DNA of 15,115 nt from positions 1 through 15,115 of the forward strand of contig CBDUUP010000067.1 of the NCBI GenBank assembly GCA_965370435.1, in the 5' to 3' direction. The DNA is from CBDUUP01 sp965370435. Lineage in GTDB: Bacteria; Chloroflexota; Anaerolineae; Anaerolineales; UBA11579. Of this stretch, positions 7,076 to 14,077 are shown piece by piece. The stretch's first letter is position 1. Each line of letters starts with the position of its first letter. Both the position numbers and the translations under genes were made by a program. The notes beneath the pieces were generated by a model. It searched no databases, had not been told where the DNA came from, and worked only from the letters and a program-made list of their open reading frames with translations.

Positions 7076-8764
7076 ATGGCAACCGGCGCATCTTCGCAAG
7101 AGCCAAACTTGATCCGGCGTTTTCTCTCCAGACGCCAGGGGCGCGATCTCCGAGAATATCTTACCGCATATCTCATGATCGCGCCTTCCATGATCCTTAT
7201 CCTCACCTTTGGTATTTTCCCCGTCCTATTCGCTTTTTACGTCAGCCTGCACAAGTGGCGTCTAATCCGCGGCGACTTCCTGGGGTTGACCAATTACCTC
7301 AAGGCAGTGGATACCCTCACCTTCGTCATGGCTTTCGCTCTGGCAATCGGGGTCTGGATCGGTATGGTCATCCTGATCCGCCGTATCCGGCGGCAATTCG
7401 CCGAAACGGGGGTCTCGGCCTGGTGGTTGGCCCTCCCCGGCGCGCTGCACGCCGCTACGGTAGTCGCCTTCTTCCGCTATCTCTGGTTCCAACTGCCCGA
7501 ATTTCTCGACATTGGTCAAAAGATCATCGGCCAAGAGAAAACCACCGAACTCTTCGTCCGCTTGCTCAAGGAGGCTTTTGCGGCTGAAACTGTCAGGCCT
7601 GTCTGGCTGCTCTTTGCGGGGCTGGCCCTGGCCGCTGCGGTTAGCGCGGCGGCGTCCTACAGGTGGCGGAAATCAATGGATACTCTGGTATACCAAGTTA
7701 ATTTTGGCATGGCCTGGTTAGCCGCTGTCCTGGGGGGTGGATTATTGTGGTTCACTTTCATCGAGATCGCCAGGATATACGAAGAGGCGATAGAGACTGG
7801 CGTTGAACCCGAGATCTGGGCACAGGTGGTCACTATCAGTTCAGGCGTCATCCTGTTGATCCTGGCCTGGTTCAGCTACCGTTCCGCCGGAGGGCAAACC
7901 TCCTCGCGAGGCTTTTGGATCCGCATTCTGGGCACCATGTTCCTGATGGTTGGCGGCTGGCTGTTGATCGGGGAGGTTCCCATGGCCGTCGCCGCCGGGG
8001 ACAAAGACCTGTGGCTGGGTCTGAAAGTGACTGCATATTTCTCACTGGGCACTGTGCCGATACAACTCACCATCGCTTTGTTTTTATCCATTCTGCTGTT
8101 CCAGAAACTGCGGGGCTCCGAATTTTTCCGCATTGTATATTTCCTGCCCTACGTCACCCCCTCGGTGGCCGCGGCAGCCATATTCAAGCAGTTATTCTCT
8201 ACCCGGCACTCGTCCCCGGCCAACCAGGTGATGCAGTTCCTGGGCATGGAGCCGCAAATGTGGCTGCGTGAATCTGATGGGATTTTTTCCATGATTTCCG
8301 AAGGCCTGGGCTTCAGCCTCCCCGAATGGGCGGCCGGCCCCAGCATGGCGCTGGGGGTGATTATGATCCTCTCGATTTGGACTTACGTTGGGTACGATAC
8401 CGTCATCTACATGGCGGGCCTAGGCAACATTTCTTCCGAGGTCACCGAGGCAGCCCAGATTGACGGGGCCAACAAATGGCAAATTTTCCGGCACATCACC
8501 TTCCCCTTGCTCTCGCCGACCACATATTTCCTCTCCTTGATCGCCATTATCGGCACCTTCAAGGCCTTCAACACCATTTGGGTGCTCCGAGAGCTAGAAG
8601 CGCTGAAGAGCACGGATACTTTCAGTATCGTGATATTCACAGAATTCTTTGAAAAGCTCCGCTATGGCTATGCCTCGGCGCTGGCTTTTGTGCTCTTTGC
8701 GATCATTCTGGGGCTAACTTTCATCAACAATAAAATTCAGGGATCACGGGTGTTCTATGGATAA
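7076..8764 (+). CDS. ABC sugar transporter permease, MalF/UgpA type, with large membrane insertion
   Basis: Inner-membrane subunit of a binding-protein-dependent carbohydrate importer. The first core helix is at about 31-57 and the remaining core helices begin at about 316. The ATPase-contacting EAA loop is clear at about 454-480 (EVTEAAQIDGANKWQIFRHI, then TFPLL). Most family members have about 290-310 residues; this one has 562. The extra roughly 235 residues (about 75-310) fall between the first helix and the second core helix and hold about six additional hydrophobic segments (near 82-101, 115-135, 176-195, 209-229, 250-267, 281-301). The reading frame is open and codon use is uniform, so this is not an assembly fusion. 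AGGA lies 8 nt before ATG. The end overlaps the next permease by 8 bp, showing translational coupling. Confidence 0.92.
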   Translation: MATGASSQEPNLIRRFLSRRQGRDLREYLTAYLMIAPSMILILTFGIFPVLFAFYVSLHKWRLIRGDFLGLTNYLKAVDTLTFVMAFALAIGVWIGMVILIRRIRRQFAETGVSAWWLALPGALHAATVVAFFRYLWFQLPEFLDIGQKIIGQEKTTELFVRLLKEAFAAETVRPVWLLFAGLALAAAVSAAASYRWRKSMDTLVYQVNFGMAWLAAVLGGGLLWFTFIEIARIYEEAIETGVEPEIWAQVVTISSGVILLILAWFSYRSAGGQTSSRGFWIRILGTMFLMVGGWLLIGEVPMAVAAGDKDLWLGLKVTAYFSLGTVPIQLTIALFLSILLFQKLRGSEFFRIVYFLPYVTPSVAAAAIFKQLFSTRHSSPANQVMQFLGMEPQMWLRESDGIFSMISEGLGFSLPEWAAGPSMALGVIMILSIWTYVGYDTVIYMAGLGNISSEVTEAAQIDGANKWQIFRHITFPLLSPTTYFLSLIAIIGTFKAFNTIWVLRELEALKSTDTFSIVIFTEFFEKLRYGYASALAFVLFAIILGLTFINNKIQGSRVFYG

Positions 8765-9635
8765 AACCACCAACCAACCAGAACGCAACGGCTCGATTTT
8801 CTCTTACCAGACGGCTTCGAAGCTGTTCACCTATACGGTCTTGATCGTGGGCGCCATCATTGCGACGGTCCCCTTTCTATGGATGATCTCGGCTTCCTTC
8901 ATGACTCTGGCGGAGGCCCAGGGCGTGGCTATTGTGCCCTCTGAAATGCACCCTGAAAACTATCTGGAGGCCTGGGAGCGGGGAAATTTCCCCGAATATT
9001 TCACCAACAGTTTCCTTATCACCACCATTACCCTGGTGGGGGAACTCACTTTCAGCATCCTGGCCGCTTACGCCTTCGCCCGGATAAAGTTCCCTGGCCG
9101 GAACCTGATCTTTGGTCTGCTGCTCAGTACGATGATGATTCCGGCCATGGTCAACATCATCCCCAACTTCTTGACCGTCACCTGGCTGGGCCGCATAGGG
9201 CCGATCAAGTGGATCAACAACTGGCCTGCATTGACCGTGCCCTTCATGGGCAGCGTATTTTCCATTTTCTTGCTGCGCCAGTTCTTCGCCCAGATCCCGG
9301 ATGAACTCTTTGACGCGGCTCGCATGGATGGGGCTGGACATTTCCGCTTCTTGGGCCAGGTCGTGCTGCCGCTCTCCAAAGCCCCGCTTATGGTCATCAT
9401 CGTGCTTTCTTTCATCGGCTCCTGGAATTCGCTGGCCTGGCCGCTTCTGGTGACCAATACGCCTGAATGGCGTCCCATCGCGGTGGGCCTGTTGAACTTT
9501 GTGGATGAGGCTGGCCAGTCCGTACAATTGACCATGGCCGGCGCGGTGATCACCATCATCCCCATCCTGGTGTTATATTTCTTCACTCAGCGCCAGTTCA
9601 CCGAGAGCATCGCTCGCAGCGGCCTCAAAGGCTAG
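8757..9635 (+). CDS. ABC sugar transporter permease, MalG/UgpE type
   Basis: Second membrane subunit of the importer, 292 residues, normal family length, with six predicted helices (the first near 24-46). The EAA loop is DELFDAARMDGAGHFRFLGQ followed by VVLPLSKAPL, and the typical SFIGSWNSLAWPL segment follows. It starts with ATG inside the stop region of the preceding permease (ATGGATAA shared), so the two are translationally coupled and should form a heterodimer. No ATPase gene follows; such importers often share a MsmX/UgpC-type ATPase encoded elsewhere. Confidence 0.95.
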   Translation: MDKTTNQPERNGSIFSYQTASKLFTYTVLIVGAIIATVPFLWMISASFMTLAEAQGVAIVPSEMHPENYLEAWERGNFPEYFTNSFLITTITLVGELTFSILAAYAFARIKFPGRNLIFGLLLSTMMIPAMVNIIPNFLTVTWLGRIGPIKWINNWPALTVPFMGSVFSIFLLRQFFAQIPDELFDAARMDGAGHFRFLGQVVLPLSKAPLMVIIVLSFIGSWNSLAWPLLVTNTPEWRPIAVGLLNFVDEAGQSVQLTMAGAVITIIPILVLYFFTQRQFTESIARSGLKG

Positions 9636-9701
9636 CCCGGCGGTGACTCTGTTTCGAGTTTTCAGCAATCCAATGCCCAACATGCATAATTCTAGCAGGA
9701 A

Positions 9702-9760
9702 CCTATCCAATAGGCTTATAAGATGAGGAGGTGATGTTTAGGCAAAATTCCCATAAATGA
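9702..9760 (+). other. Orphan strong Shine-Dalgarno with a 8-codon mini-ORF
   Basis: AGGAGGTGAT (9726-9735) is an exact complement to the usual 16S rRNA 3' end. The only nearby start, ATG at 9734, is just 2 nt after AGGAGG and opens a mini-ORF MFRQNSHK ending at 9760. A small hairpin CCTAT-CCA-ATAGG lies upstream (9702-9714). It may be a leader peptide, a relic of a lost gene, or chance. The surrounding 199-bp gap (9636-9834) otherwise holds only the promoter and stem-loop listed next. Confidence 0.3.
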
Positions 9761-9767
9761 ACGAGTA

Positions 9768-9776
9768 TGATAAAAT
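9768..9776 (+). promoter_or_regulatory. Extended -10 promoter of the first binding-protein gene
   Basis: TGATAAAAT fits the extended -10 pattern with 5/6 in the hexamer; no clear -35. Transcription would start near 9783, directly before a perfect stem-loop. A separate promoter would let the binding protein be made in excess over the permeases. Confidence 0.5.
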
Positions 9777-9784
9777 ATCCCCGC

Positions 9785-9802
9785 AAGCCGCACCGGCGGC
9801 TT
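9785..9802 (+). promoter_or_regulatory. 5' stem-loop at the start of the binding-protein mRNA
   Basis: AAGCCGC (9785-9791), loop ACCG, GCGGCTT (9796-9802): a perfect 7-bp stem. It lies at the predicted transcript 5' end and about 18 nt before the ribosome binding site GAGGAGA. 5'-terminal stem-loops are known to protect mRNA from degradation; that role here is inference. No T-run follows, so it is not a terminator. Confidence 0.5.
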
Positions 9803-9834
9803 GACACACTATCTTTCAACGAGGAGAAAGAAGA

Positions 9835-11202
9835 ATGAAAAAAAGAACATTTTTTACCGTTGTTTTGCTATTGATCTTGGCTATGGTCTTGGGAGCATGC
9901 GGCCCGGCCGATGAAACCGAAGCCCCGGCCGACCCAACCGCAGTCCCCCCGACCGACGTCCCCGCTATGGACCTGGATGGCGTTGAGGTCACCTTCTGGC
10001 ACGTCTGGGGTGACGGCTCTCCCAATGAGGGCATGCTGGCGATCGTTGATGAATTCAACGCCACCAATGAGTATGGCATCACCGTGGTCCCCCTGGACCA
10101 GGGCGGCCACAGCGACGTTGAGAACGCCATGAACGCCGGAATCACTTCTGGCGACCTGCCCAACGTCACCACCGGTTACACCAACGCGTTGGCGAACTGG
10201 TACGGGGTTGACGTGATGGTAGATATCAATGATTACATCAACGACCCGATGTACGGCCTGTCCGACGCTGAGCGTACGGCTCTGTATCAAGGCGCGCTGG
10301 ACGGCGGCGTGATCGCCACCGGCGAGATGGTGGGCTATCCCATCAGCCAGTCGGCCAATGTGCTCTTCTACAACAATAGCTTCGCCCAGGACCTGGGCTT
10401 CGACTCGGCCCCCGCAACCTCGGCCGAGTTCAAAGAGCAGGCCTGCGCCGCGGCAGCCTTCAATGACGCCTCCGGCGATCCTGACCTGGCCGGAACCGGC
10501 GGCCTGGTGATGTATGCCAGCGCTTCCAACTTCATGTCCTTCTTGTTCGCCTTTGACGGCGGCATCTTGAACGATGCTGGCGACGGCTACGACTTCAGCG
10601 GGCAGGAAGTGATGGACACCATCCTGTTCATGAAAGACCTGGTAGACAGCGGCTGCACCCTGACCACCGAAAGCTACCCCAACCCCGAGTTCGCCAGCCG
10701 CAAGGCCCTTTTCACCATGAGCTCCACCGCTGGCGTTCCTTACCAGGTCAGCGCTTTTGAAGACATCGGCAGCGCGGATGAGTGGGGCTTCGCCGCCTTC
10801 GCCGGTCCCGATGGCAAACTGGCTGTGGACGCCTTCGGCCAATACGTCGGTATTGTTAGGAGCACACCCGAGCAGCAAATGGCTACTTGGCTGTTCATCA
10901 AATACCTGACTTCCGCCGAGTCGCAGGCCGCCTGGATTGAAGCCAGCGCTTATCACCCGACCCAGAGTTCCACCATAGCGTTTTTGGGTGACTACTCGGC
11001 CGCCAACCCGATCTGGGCCACCGGCCTGGAACTGGCCGCGGTGGGCGAAACTGAGCCTAACCTGGCCTCCTGGTCCACCGTTCGCCGTGAAATCGGCAGT
11101 TCGGTCTACGCCGCTTTGGCGGCCGCAGATGAAGCTGAGATTGCACAAATCCTAGCCGATCTTCAGACCGTCGCAGACGAACTGGTTGAGGAAACTCAGT
11201 AA
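9835..11202 (+). CDS. Lipoprotein carbohydrate-binding protein of the ABC importer (family 1), copy 1
   Basis: Extracellular solute-binding protein that captures the sugar and presents it to the permeases. A lipoprotein signal with charged MKKR start, hydrophobic core and lipobox LGAC puts the lipidated cysteine at C22; a Pro/Ala/Thr-rich tether (about 23-45) follows. The binding fold starts at VEVTFWHVWG and includes EFNATNEYGITV, typical of MalE/UgpB-like proteins. C204 (FKEQACAAA) and C274 (DSGCTL) are conserved in the paralogue downstream and probably form a disulfide. Start ATG follows GAGGAGA with ideal spacing. It lies 199 bp after the permeases, has its own promoter and ends at a strong terminator. 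Ligand cannot be assigned; the family and context say carbohydrate. Confidence 0.93.
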   Translation: MKKRTFFTVVLLLILAMVLGACGPADETEAPADPTAVPPTDVPAMDLDGVEVTFWHVWGDGSPNEGMLAIVDEFNATNEYGITVVPLDQGGHSDVENAMNAGITSGDLPNVTTGYTNALANWYGVDVMVDINDYINDPMYGLSDAERTALYQGALDGGVIATGEMVGYPISQSANVLFYNNSFAQDLGFDSAPATSAEFKEQACAAAAFNDASGDPDLAGTGGLVMYASASNFMSFLFAFDGGILNDAGDGYDFSGQEVMDTILFMKDLVDSGCTLTTESYPNPEFASRKALFTMSSTAGVPYQVSAFEDIGSADEWGFAAFAGPDGKLAVDAFGQYVGIVRSTPEQQMATWLFIKYLTSAESQAAWIEASAYHPTQSSTIAFLGDYSAANPIWATGLELAAVGETEPNLASWSTVRREIGSSVYAALAAADEAEIAQILADLQTVADELVEETQ

Positions 11203-11227
11203 CCCATCCACCATAACCAATCTTCAC

Positions 11228-11263
11228 CTTCCCGCTGGGTTTTCCCGGCGGGAAGTTTTTTTT
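11228..11263 (+). terminator. Strong Rho-independent terminator after binding protein 1
   Basis: A 12-bp stem (11228-11239 with 11244-11255, one G-T wobble) with a TTTT loop is followed by eight T residues. It begins 25 bp after the stop codon. This is the clearest terminator in the window and separates the two binding-protein genes. Confidence 0.95.
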
Positions 11264-11306
11264 AACACCTCACACTTGAGCCATCTGGCGAAACGCGGCG
11301 GGGTTG

Positions 11307-11315
11307 TGTTAAAAT
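11307..11315 (+). promoter_or_regulatory. Extended -10 promoter of the second binding-protein gene
   Basis: TGTTAAAAT fits the extended -10 pattern; no good -35 at 16-18 bp. Transcription would start near 11322, which leaves about 28 nt before the GTG start but only about 10 nt before the ATG at 11332. Confidence 0.45.
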
Positions 11316-11349
11316 TCCTGCAATTAAGATTATGGAAAGAATACACAAC

Positions 11350-12750
11350 GTGAATAAAAAACTACCCTCCCTAATTTGGGCCTCCCTTCTGCTCCTTGCA
11401 GCCCTGGCGGCTTGCGGCACCAACGTCGTTGCCCCGACAGGTACTCTGGCGTCCACCGCTACCACCGCCCGGAGCACGCCCAGGGCGACCTTGACGGGAA
11501 CGCCTCCCCCCTCCCAGGACACACGCCTGGAGGATTTGGAAGGAGTCGAAATCGAAATCTGGCATCCCTGGCCTGGCGAGACCGGCGAGGCGTTCCAAGC
11601 TATCGTGGATGACTTCAACGCCGCCAACGACTATGGGATCACCGTGGCCGTTTCGGTCCAGGGCAGCGCAATCGGCCTCTCCTCTGCGATGGAAGCCGCT
11701 ATCCATGACGGCGGCCTGCCCAACCTGGCCGTCGGACACCCCAGCCAATACCTGGCCTGGGACGGGGAAGATGACGCCATCGTGGGCTTGTCCGCCTACC
11801 TCGCCGACCCCTTGGTCGGCCTGGATGAGGAGGCCGCGGGCGATTTCTACGAGGTGTTCTGGGCGCGAGATATGATCGGCGGGATGCGGTACGCGCTCCC
11901 CGCGCTGGGGACCGGCCAGCTTATCTATTACAATCTCACCTGGGCGGCTGAACTGGGTTTCACCAGCCCGCCTTCCAACCCGGCCCGGTTCAAGGCGCAG
12001 GCCTGCGCCGCCGCCCAGGCTAACGGCGACGGAAGCGGCGGGTGGCTCTTCGCCCCCGATACCCCCAGCGCGGCCGGTTGGCTCTTCGCCTTTGGGAGCG
12101 AGTTTGAAGTCCCCGGCGAGGGATACAACTTCAATACCCCGGAAGCGGAGGAAGCCTTCACTTTCCTCAAGGAGCTTTATATCGAGGGTTGCGCCTGGCA
12201 GCAACCCCAGTTCTACCAATTGACTGACGAATTCGCCGCCCGCCGGGCCTTATTTTACTCTGCCTCCCTTTCCGACTTAGCCCTCCAGGAGGCGATCTTT
12301 GAAGAGTCCGGCAATTCCGACCAATGGACGGTGCTCCCTTTCCCCTCGCCGGAGGGCAGCCCGGCCATAGACGTGTACGGCCCCTCCCTGGTGATGCTGG
12401 CCTCCACGCCGGAGGAGCAGTTGGCGGCCTGGATGTTCATGCGATATTTCTTTGAAGCCGAAACGCAAGCCGCATGGGCTGAGGCAACTGGAACATTCCC
12501 CCTGCGCGCTTCCGCGTTGGACTACATGGAGAGGTACGCCGCCGACCATCCCCAATGGGCGGAGGCTGTGGCCCTGCTGCCTTACGGACGCTTCGAGCCG
12601 CGCTTCGTCTCCTGGAGCCGGGTGCGGGGCGCCCTGGCCGACGCCATGACCCAACTCTTCCGCCCCAGCGTCACCGTTGAGGAAATTCCAGCCTTGCTGG
12701 AGACTTTGGAGGCATTTGCGGCGGAGCTGCATGCGGAGGTTGGGGAGTAA
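11350..12750 (+). CDS. Lipoprotein carbohydrate-binding protein (family 1), copy 2
   Basis: Paralogue of the preceding binding protein, similar along its whole length: VEIEIWHPWPG against VEVTFWHVWGD, DFNAANDYGITV against EFNATNEYGITV, FKAQACAAA against FKEQACAAA, STPEEQLAAWMFMRY against STPEQQMATWLFIKY. The start chosen is GTG at 11350: it gives a lysine-rich VNKK start, puts the lipobox LAAC cysteine at C22 exactly as in copy 1, and has GGAAAG 10 nt upstream. ATG at 11332 (six residues more, no ribosome binding site) is the alternative. A Thr/Pro/Ala-rich tether follows. The cysteine pair of copy 1 is kept at C219 and C281. Similarity outside the core is low, so the ligand may differ. It lies behind a strong terminator and has its own promoter; GC content appears higher than in copy 1. 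Confidence 0.92.
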   Translation: MNKKLPSLIWASLLLLAALAACGTNVVAPTGTLASTATTARSTPRATLTGTPPPSQDTRLEDLEGVEIEIWHPWPGETGEAFQAIVDDFNAANDYGITVAVSVQGSAIGLSSAMEAAIHDGGLPNLAVGHPSQYLAWDGEDDAIVGLSAYLADPLVGLDEEAAGDFYEVFWARDMIGGMRYALPALGTGQLIYYNLTWAAELGFTSPPSNPARFKAQACAAAQANGDGSGGWLFAPDTPSAAGWLFAFGSEFEVPGEGYNFNTPEAEEAFTFLKELYIEGCAWQQPQFYQLTDEFAARRALFYSASLSDLALQEAIFEESGNSDQWTVLPFPSPEGSPAIDVYGPSLVMLASTPEEQLAAWMFMRYFFEAETQAAWAEATGTFPLRASALDYMERYAADHPQWAEAVALLPYGRFEPRFVSWSRVRGALADAMTQLFRPSVTVEEIPALLETLEAFAAELHAEVGE

Positions 12751-12774
12751 GTTAGTGTTTTGTTTTTAGAGCGA

Positions 12775-12793
12775 GCGAGAGCGCAACTCTCGC
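12775..12793. other. Perfect hairpin after binding protein 2
   Basis: GCGAGAG-CGCAA-CTCTCGC forms a 7-bp stem with a 5-nt loop, 25 bp after the stop codon. There is no T-run behind it on either strand, so it could be an mRNA 3' end stabiliser or a weak Rho-independent terminator. Confidence 0.35.
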
Positions 12794-12829
12794 CCGTGTG
12801 CATTTCAGTTTGGGGTGTATTGTGACGAA

Positions 12830-12946
12830 AGTCGCAGCGACTAAAGTCACCGCAACTTTTACAAAGTCGGCCTTCGCCGACTAAATGGGATTTTAGTCCG
12901 CCGAAGGGCGGACTTCGCAGTTGTTGGTGCGACTTCAGTCGCTGTG
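12830..12946. repeat. Four-hairpin palindromic repeat element closed by AGTC/GACT
   Basis: Four hairpins in 117 bp all open with AGTC or GCGACT and close with the complement: AGTCG-CAG-CGACT (12830-12842), AGTCGGC-CTTC-GCCGACT (12865-12882), AGTCCGCC-GAAG-GGCGGACT (12895-12914) and GCGACT-TC-AGTCGC (12929-12942). The outer parts are also complementary to each other (CAGCGACTAAAGTC near 12835 against GACTTCAGTCGCTG ending at 12944), so the whole element can fold as one cruciform. No frame is open. It looks like a REP/MITE-type extragenic palindrome and fills much of the 316-bp gap 12751-13066. Confidence 0.8.
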
Positions 12947-12998
12947 CCGCATCAAATTCGCCCCCAAATTGAAATGCACCCCCTTTCGCCTATTCATA

Positions 12999-13027
12999 TT
13001 GTGCCATTCCCCATTTTATGCTATCCT
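12999..13027 (+). promoter_or_regulatory. Promoter of metF
   Basis: TTGTGC (12999-13004) and TATCCT (13022-13027) are 17 bp apart, with TG at 13019-13020 giving an extended -10. Both hexamers are imperfect. Transcription would start near 13034, leaving a leader of about 33 nt, too short for a SAM riboswitch. Confidence 0.4.
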
Positions 13028-13066
13028 CTCTATAGAAGTATCCAACAGCATAAAGGAGTGAATCCC

Positions 13067-13945
13067 ATGAGAGCGACCGACCTATGGAAACCCGGCGAGA
13101 GACCGACTCTCTCGTTTGAACTGTACCCCGCCCGGACTGAAAAAGCCGCCGCCAACCTTGAGAAAGCCATTGACCGGCTGGCCGACCTGAAACCGGATTT
13201 CGCCTCGGTCACATTCGGCGCGGGCGGCTCCACCCGGGAGGGGTCCCGCCAACTGCTGGGGAAACTGAAAGACGAAAAAGGATTGAACGTCATCGCCTAT
13301 TTCGCCGGGTTTGGCCTGGGGCCGGATGACATACTCTCGGCGCTGGACAGCTATCAGGATATGGGAATCGAGACCATCCTGGTCGTGCGAGGCGACCCGC
13401 CCCACGACGAGGGCTTCCAACCCCATCCCGACAGCATGGCCTACGCCACCGACCTGATGGCCTTCATCCGCCCCAAATACGACTTCTGCATCGGCGTAGC
13501 CGGGTACCCCGAAGCGCACGTTGACGCGCCCAGCGTGGAAAAGGACCTGGAATACCTTCAACTCAAGGTGGAGCGGGGCGCGGAGTACATCATCACCAAT
13601 TACTGCTACGATAACGAGTACTTCTTCGACTTCGTCGAACGCTGCCGGGCCGCGGGCATTGAAGTGCCCATCATACCGGGAGTGATGCCCATTTACAGCG
13701 TCAAAATGATGGAAAGGTTAGCCAGCACTTGCGGAGCCACCATCACCGATGAGATCCGCCAGGGCATCGCCGCTCTACCCGAAGGGGATAAAGTCGCCCT
13801 GCTGGATTTCGGCATTGAGTTCGCCGTGCGCCAATGCGCCCAACTCCTCGAAGCGGGCGTGCCGGGGCTGCACATCTACACCATGGACCGGAGCAAATCT
13901 ACGGCGGGGATCGTCAATCGTTTGCGAAGCGAAGAGTTGTTGTAG
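13067..13945 (+). CDS. metF: Methylenetetrahydrofolate reductase-like protein
   Basis: MetF reduces 5,10-methylene-tetrahydrofolate to 5-methyl-tetrahydrofolate using FAD, supplying methionine synthesis or, in some bacteria, the methyl branch of the Wood-Ljungdahl pathway. The 292 residues fit the TIM-barrel family. Clear blocks are LSFELYPAR, SVTFGAGGSTR, VVRGDPP, VAGYPEAH, the EVPIIPGVMPI strand and GLHIYTMDRS. The catalytic glutamate (E18) and the aspartate of RGD (D110) are present. Divergent points: the usual HLTC-type flavin segment is replaced by AYFAGFG, and the folate-contacting T-Q-F-F-F-D is TNYCYD, so N178 replaces the glutamine. ATG at 13067 follows AAGGAGTG; upstream in-frame extension to 12944 runs through the repeat element and is not real. 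Monocistronic. Confidence 0.88.
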   Translation: MRATDLWKPGERPTLSFELYPARTEKAAANLEKAIDRLADLKPDFASVTFGAGGSTREGSRQLLGKLKDEKGLNVIAYFAGFGLGPDDILSALDSYQDMGIETILVVRGDPPHDEGFQPHPDSMAYATDLMAFIRPKYDFCIGVAGYPEAHVDAPSVEKDLEYLQLKVERGAEYIITNYCYDNEYFFDFVERCRAAGIEVPIIPGVMPIYSVKMMERLASTCGATITDEIRQGIAALPEGDKVALLDFGIEFAVRQCAQLLEAGVPGLHIYTMDRSKSTAGIVNRLRSEELL

Positions 13946-14028
13946 TGAAGGATAGACCCGAAGTATTCGTCCAAAAATAACTTGGTACTTTATCAGAACT
14001 CGCGGCTAGTGAACGGTCAAAAACTTAA

Positions 14029-14075
14029 CACGAAGACGCGAAGACACCAAGAAATATTTTTAGGGTCTTTGTGTC
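14029..14075. repeat. Octamer triplet plus hairpin
   Basis: Three tandem octamers, CACGAAGA, CGCGAAGA and CACCAAGA (14029-14052), are followed by a stem GACACCAAGA (14043-14052) with TCTTTGTGTC (14066-14075), nine of ten pairs, around a 13-nt loop. It ends next to the left tip of the MITE-like element. It may be the 3' stem of metF mRNA, but no T-run follows the stem. Confidence 0.55.
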
Positions 14076-14077
14076 TA

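Noticed and set aside
6833..7099. 88-residue minus-strand gene in the nad/ABC intergenic region
   Set aside because: No ribosome binding site, and it runs through both divergent promoters; only its phosphodiesterase-like part is meaningful, as a remnant.
9868..11148. 426-codon antisense frame across binding protein 1
   Set aside because: The sense gene has signal peptide, lipobox and ribosome binding site; the antisense frame follows from GC-biased third positions.
11332..11349. ATG start for binding protein 2
   Set aside because: No ribosome binding site and only about 10 nt from the predicted transcription start; the GTG start gives the same lipobox position as the paralogue. Kept as an alternative.
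12751..13066. SAM or other riboswitch ahead of metF
   Set aside because: The predicted leader is only about 33 nt, and the structured part upstream is a four-hairpin palindromic repeat, not a riboswitch fold.
12944..13066. N-terminal extension of metF
   Set aside because: The extension would run out of the repeat element and through the promoter; ATG 13067 has a good ribosome binding site and fits the family start.
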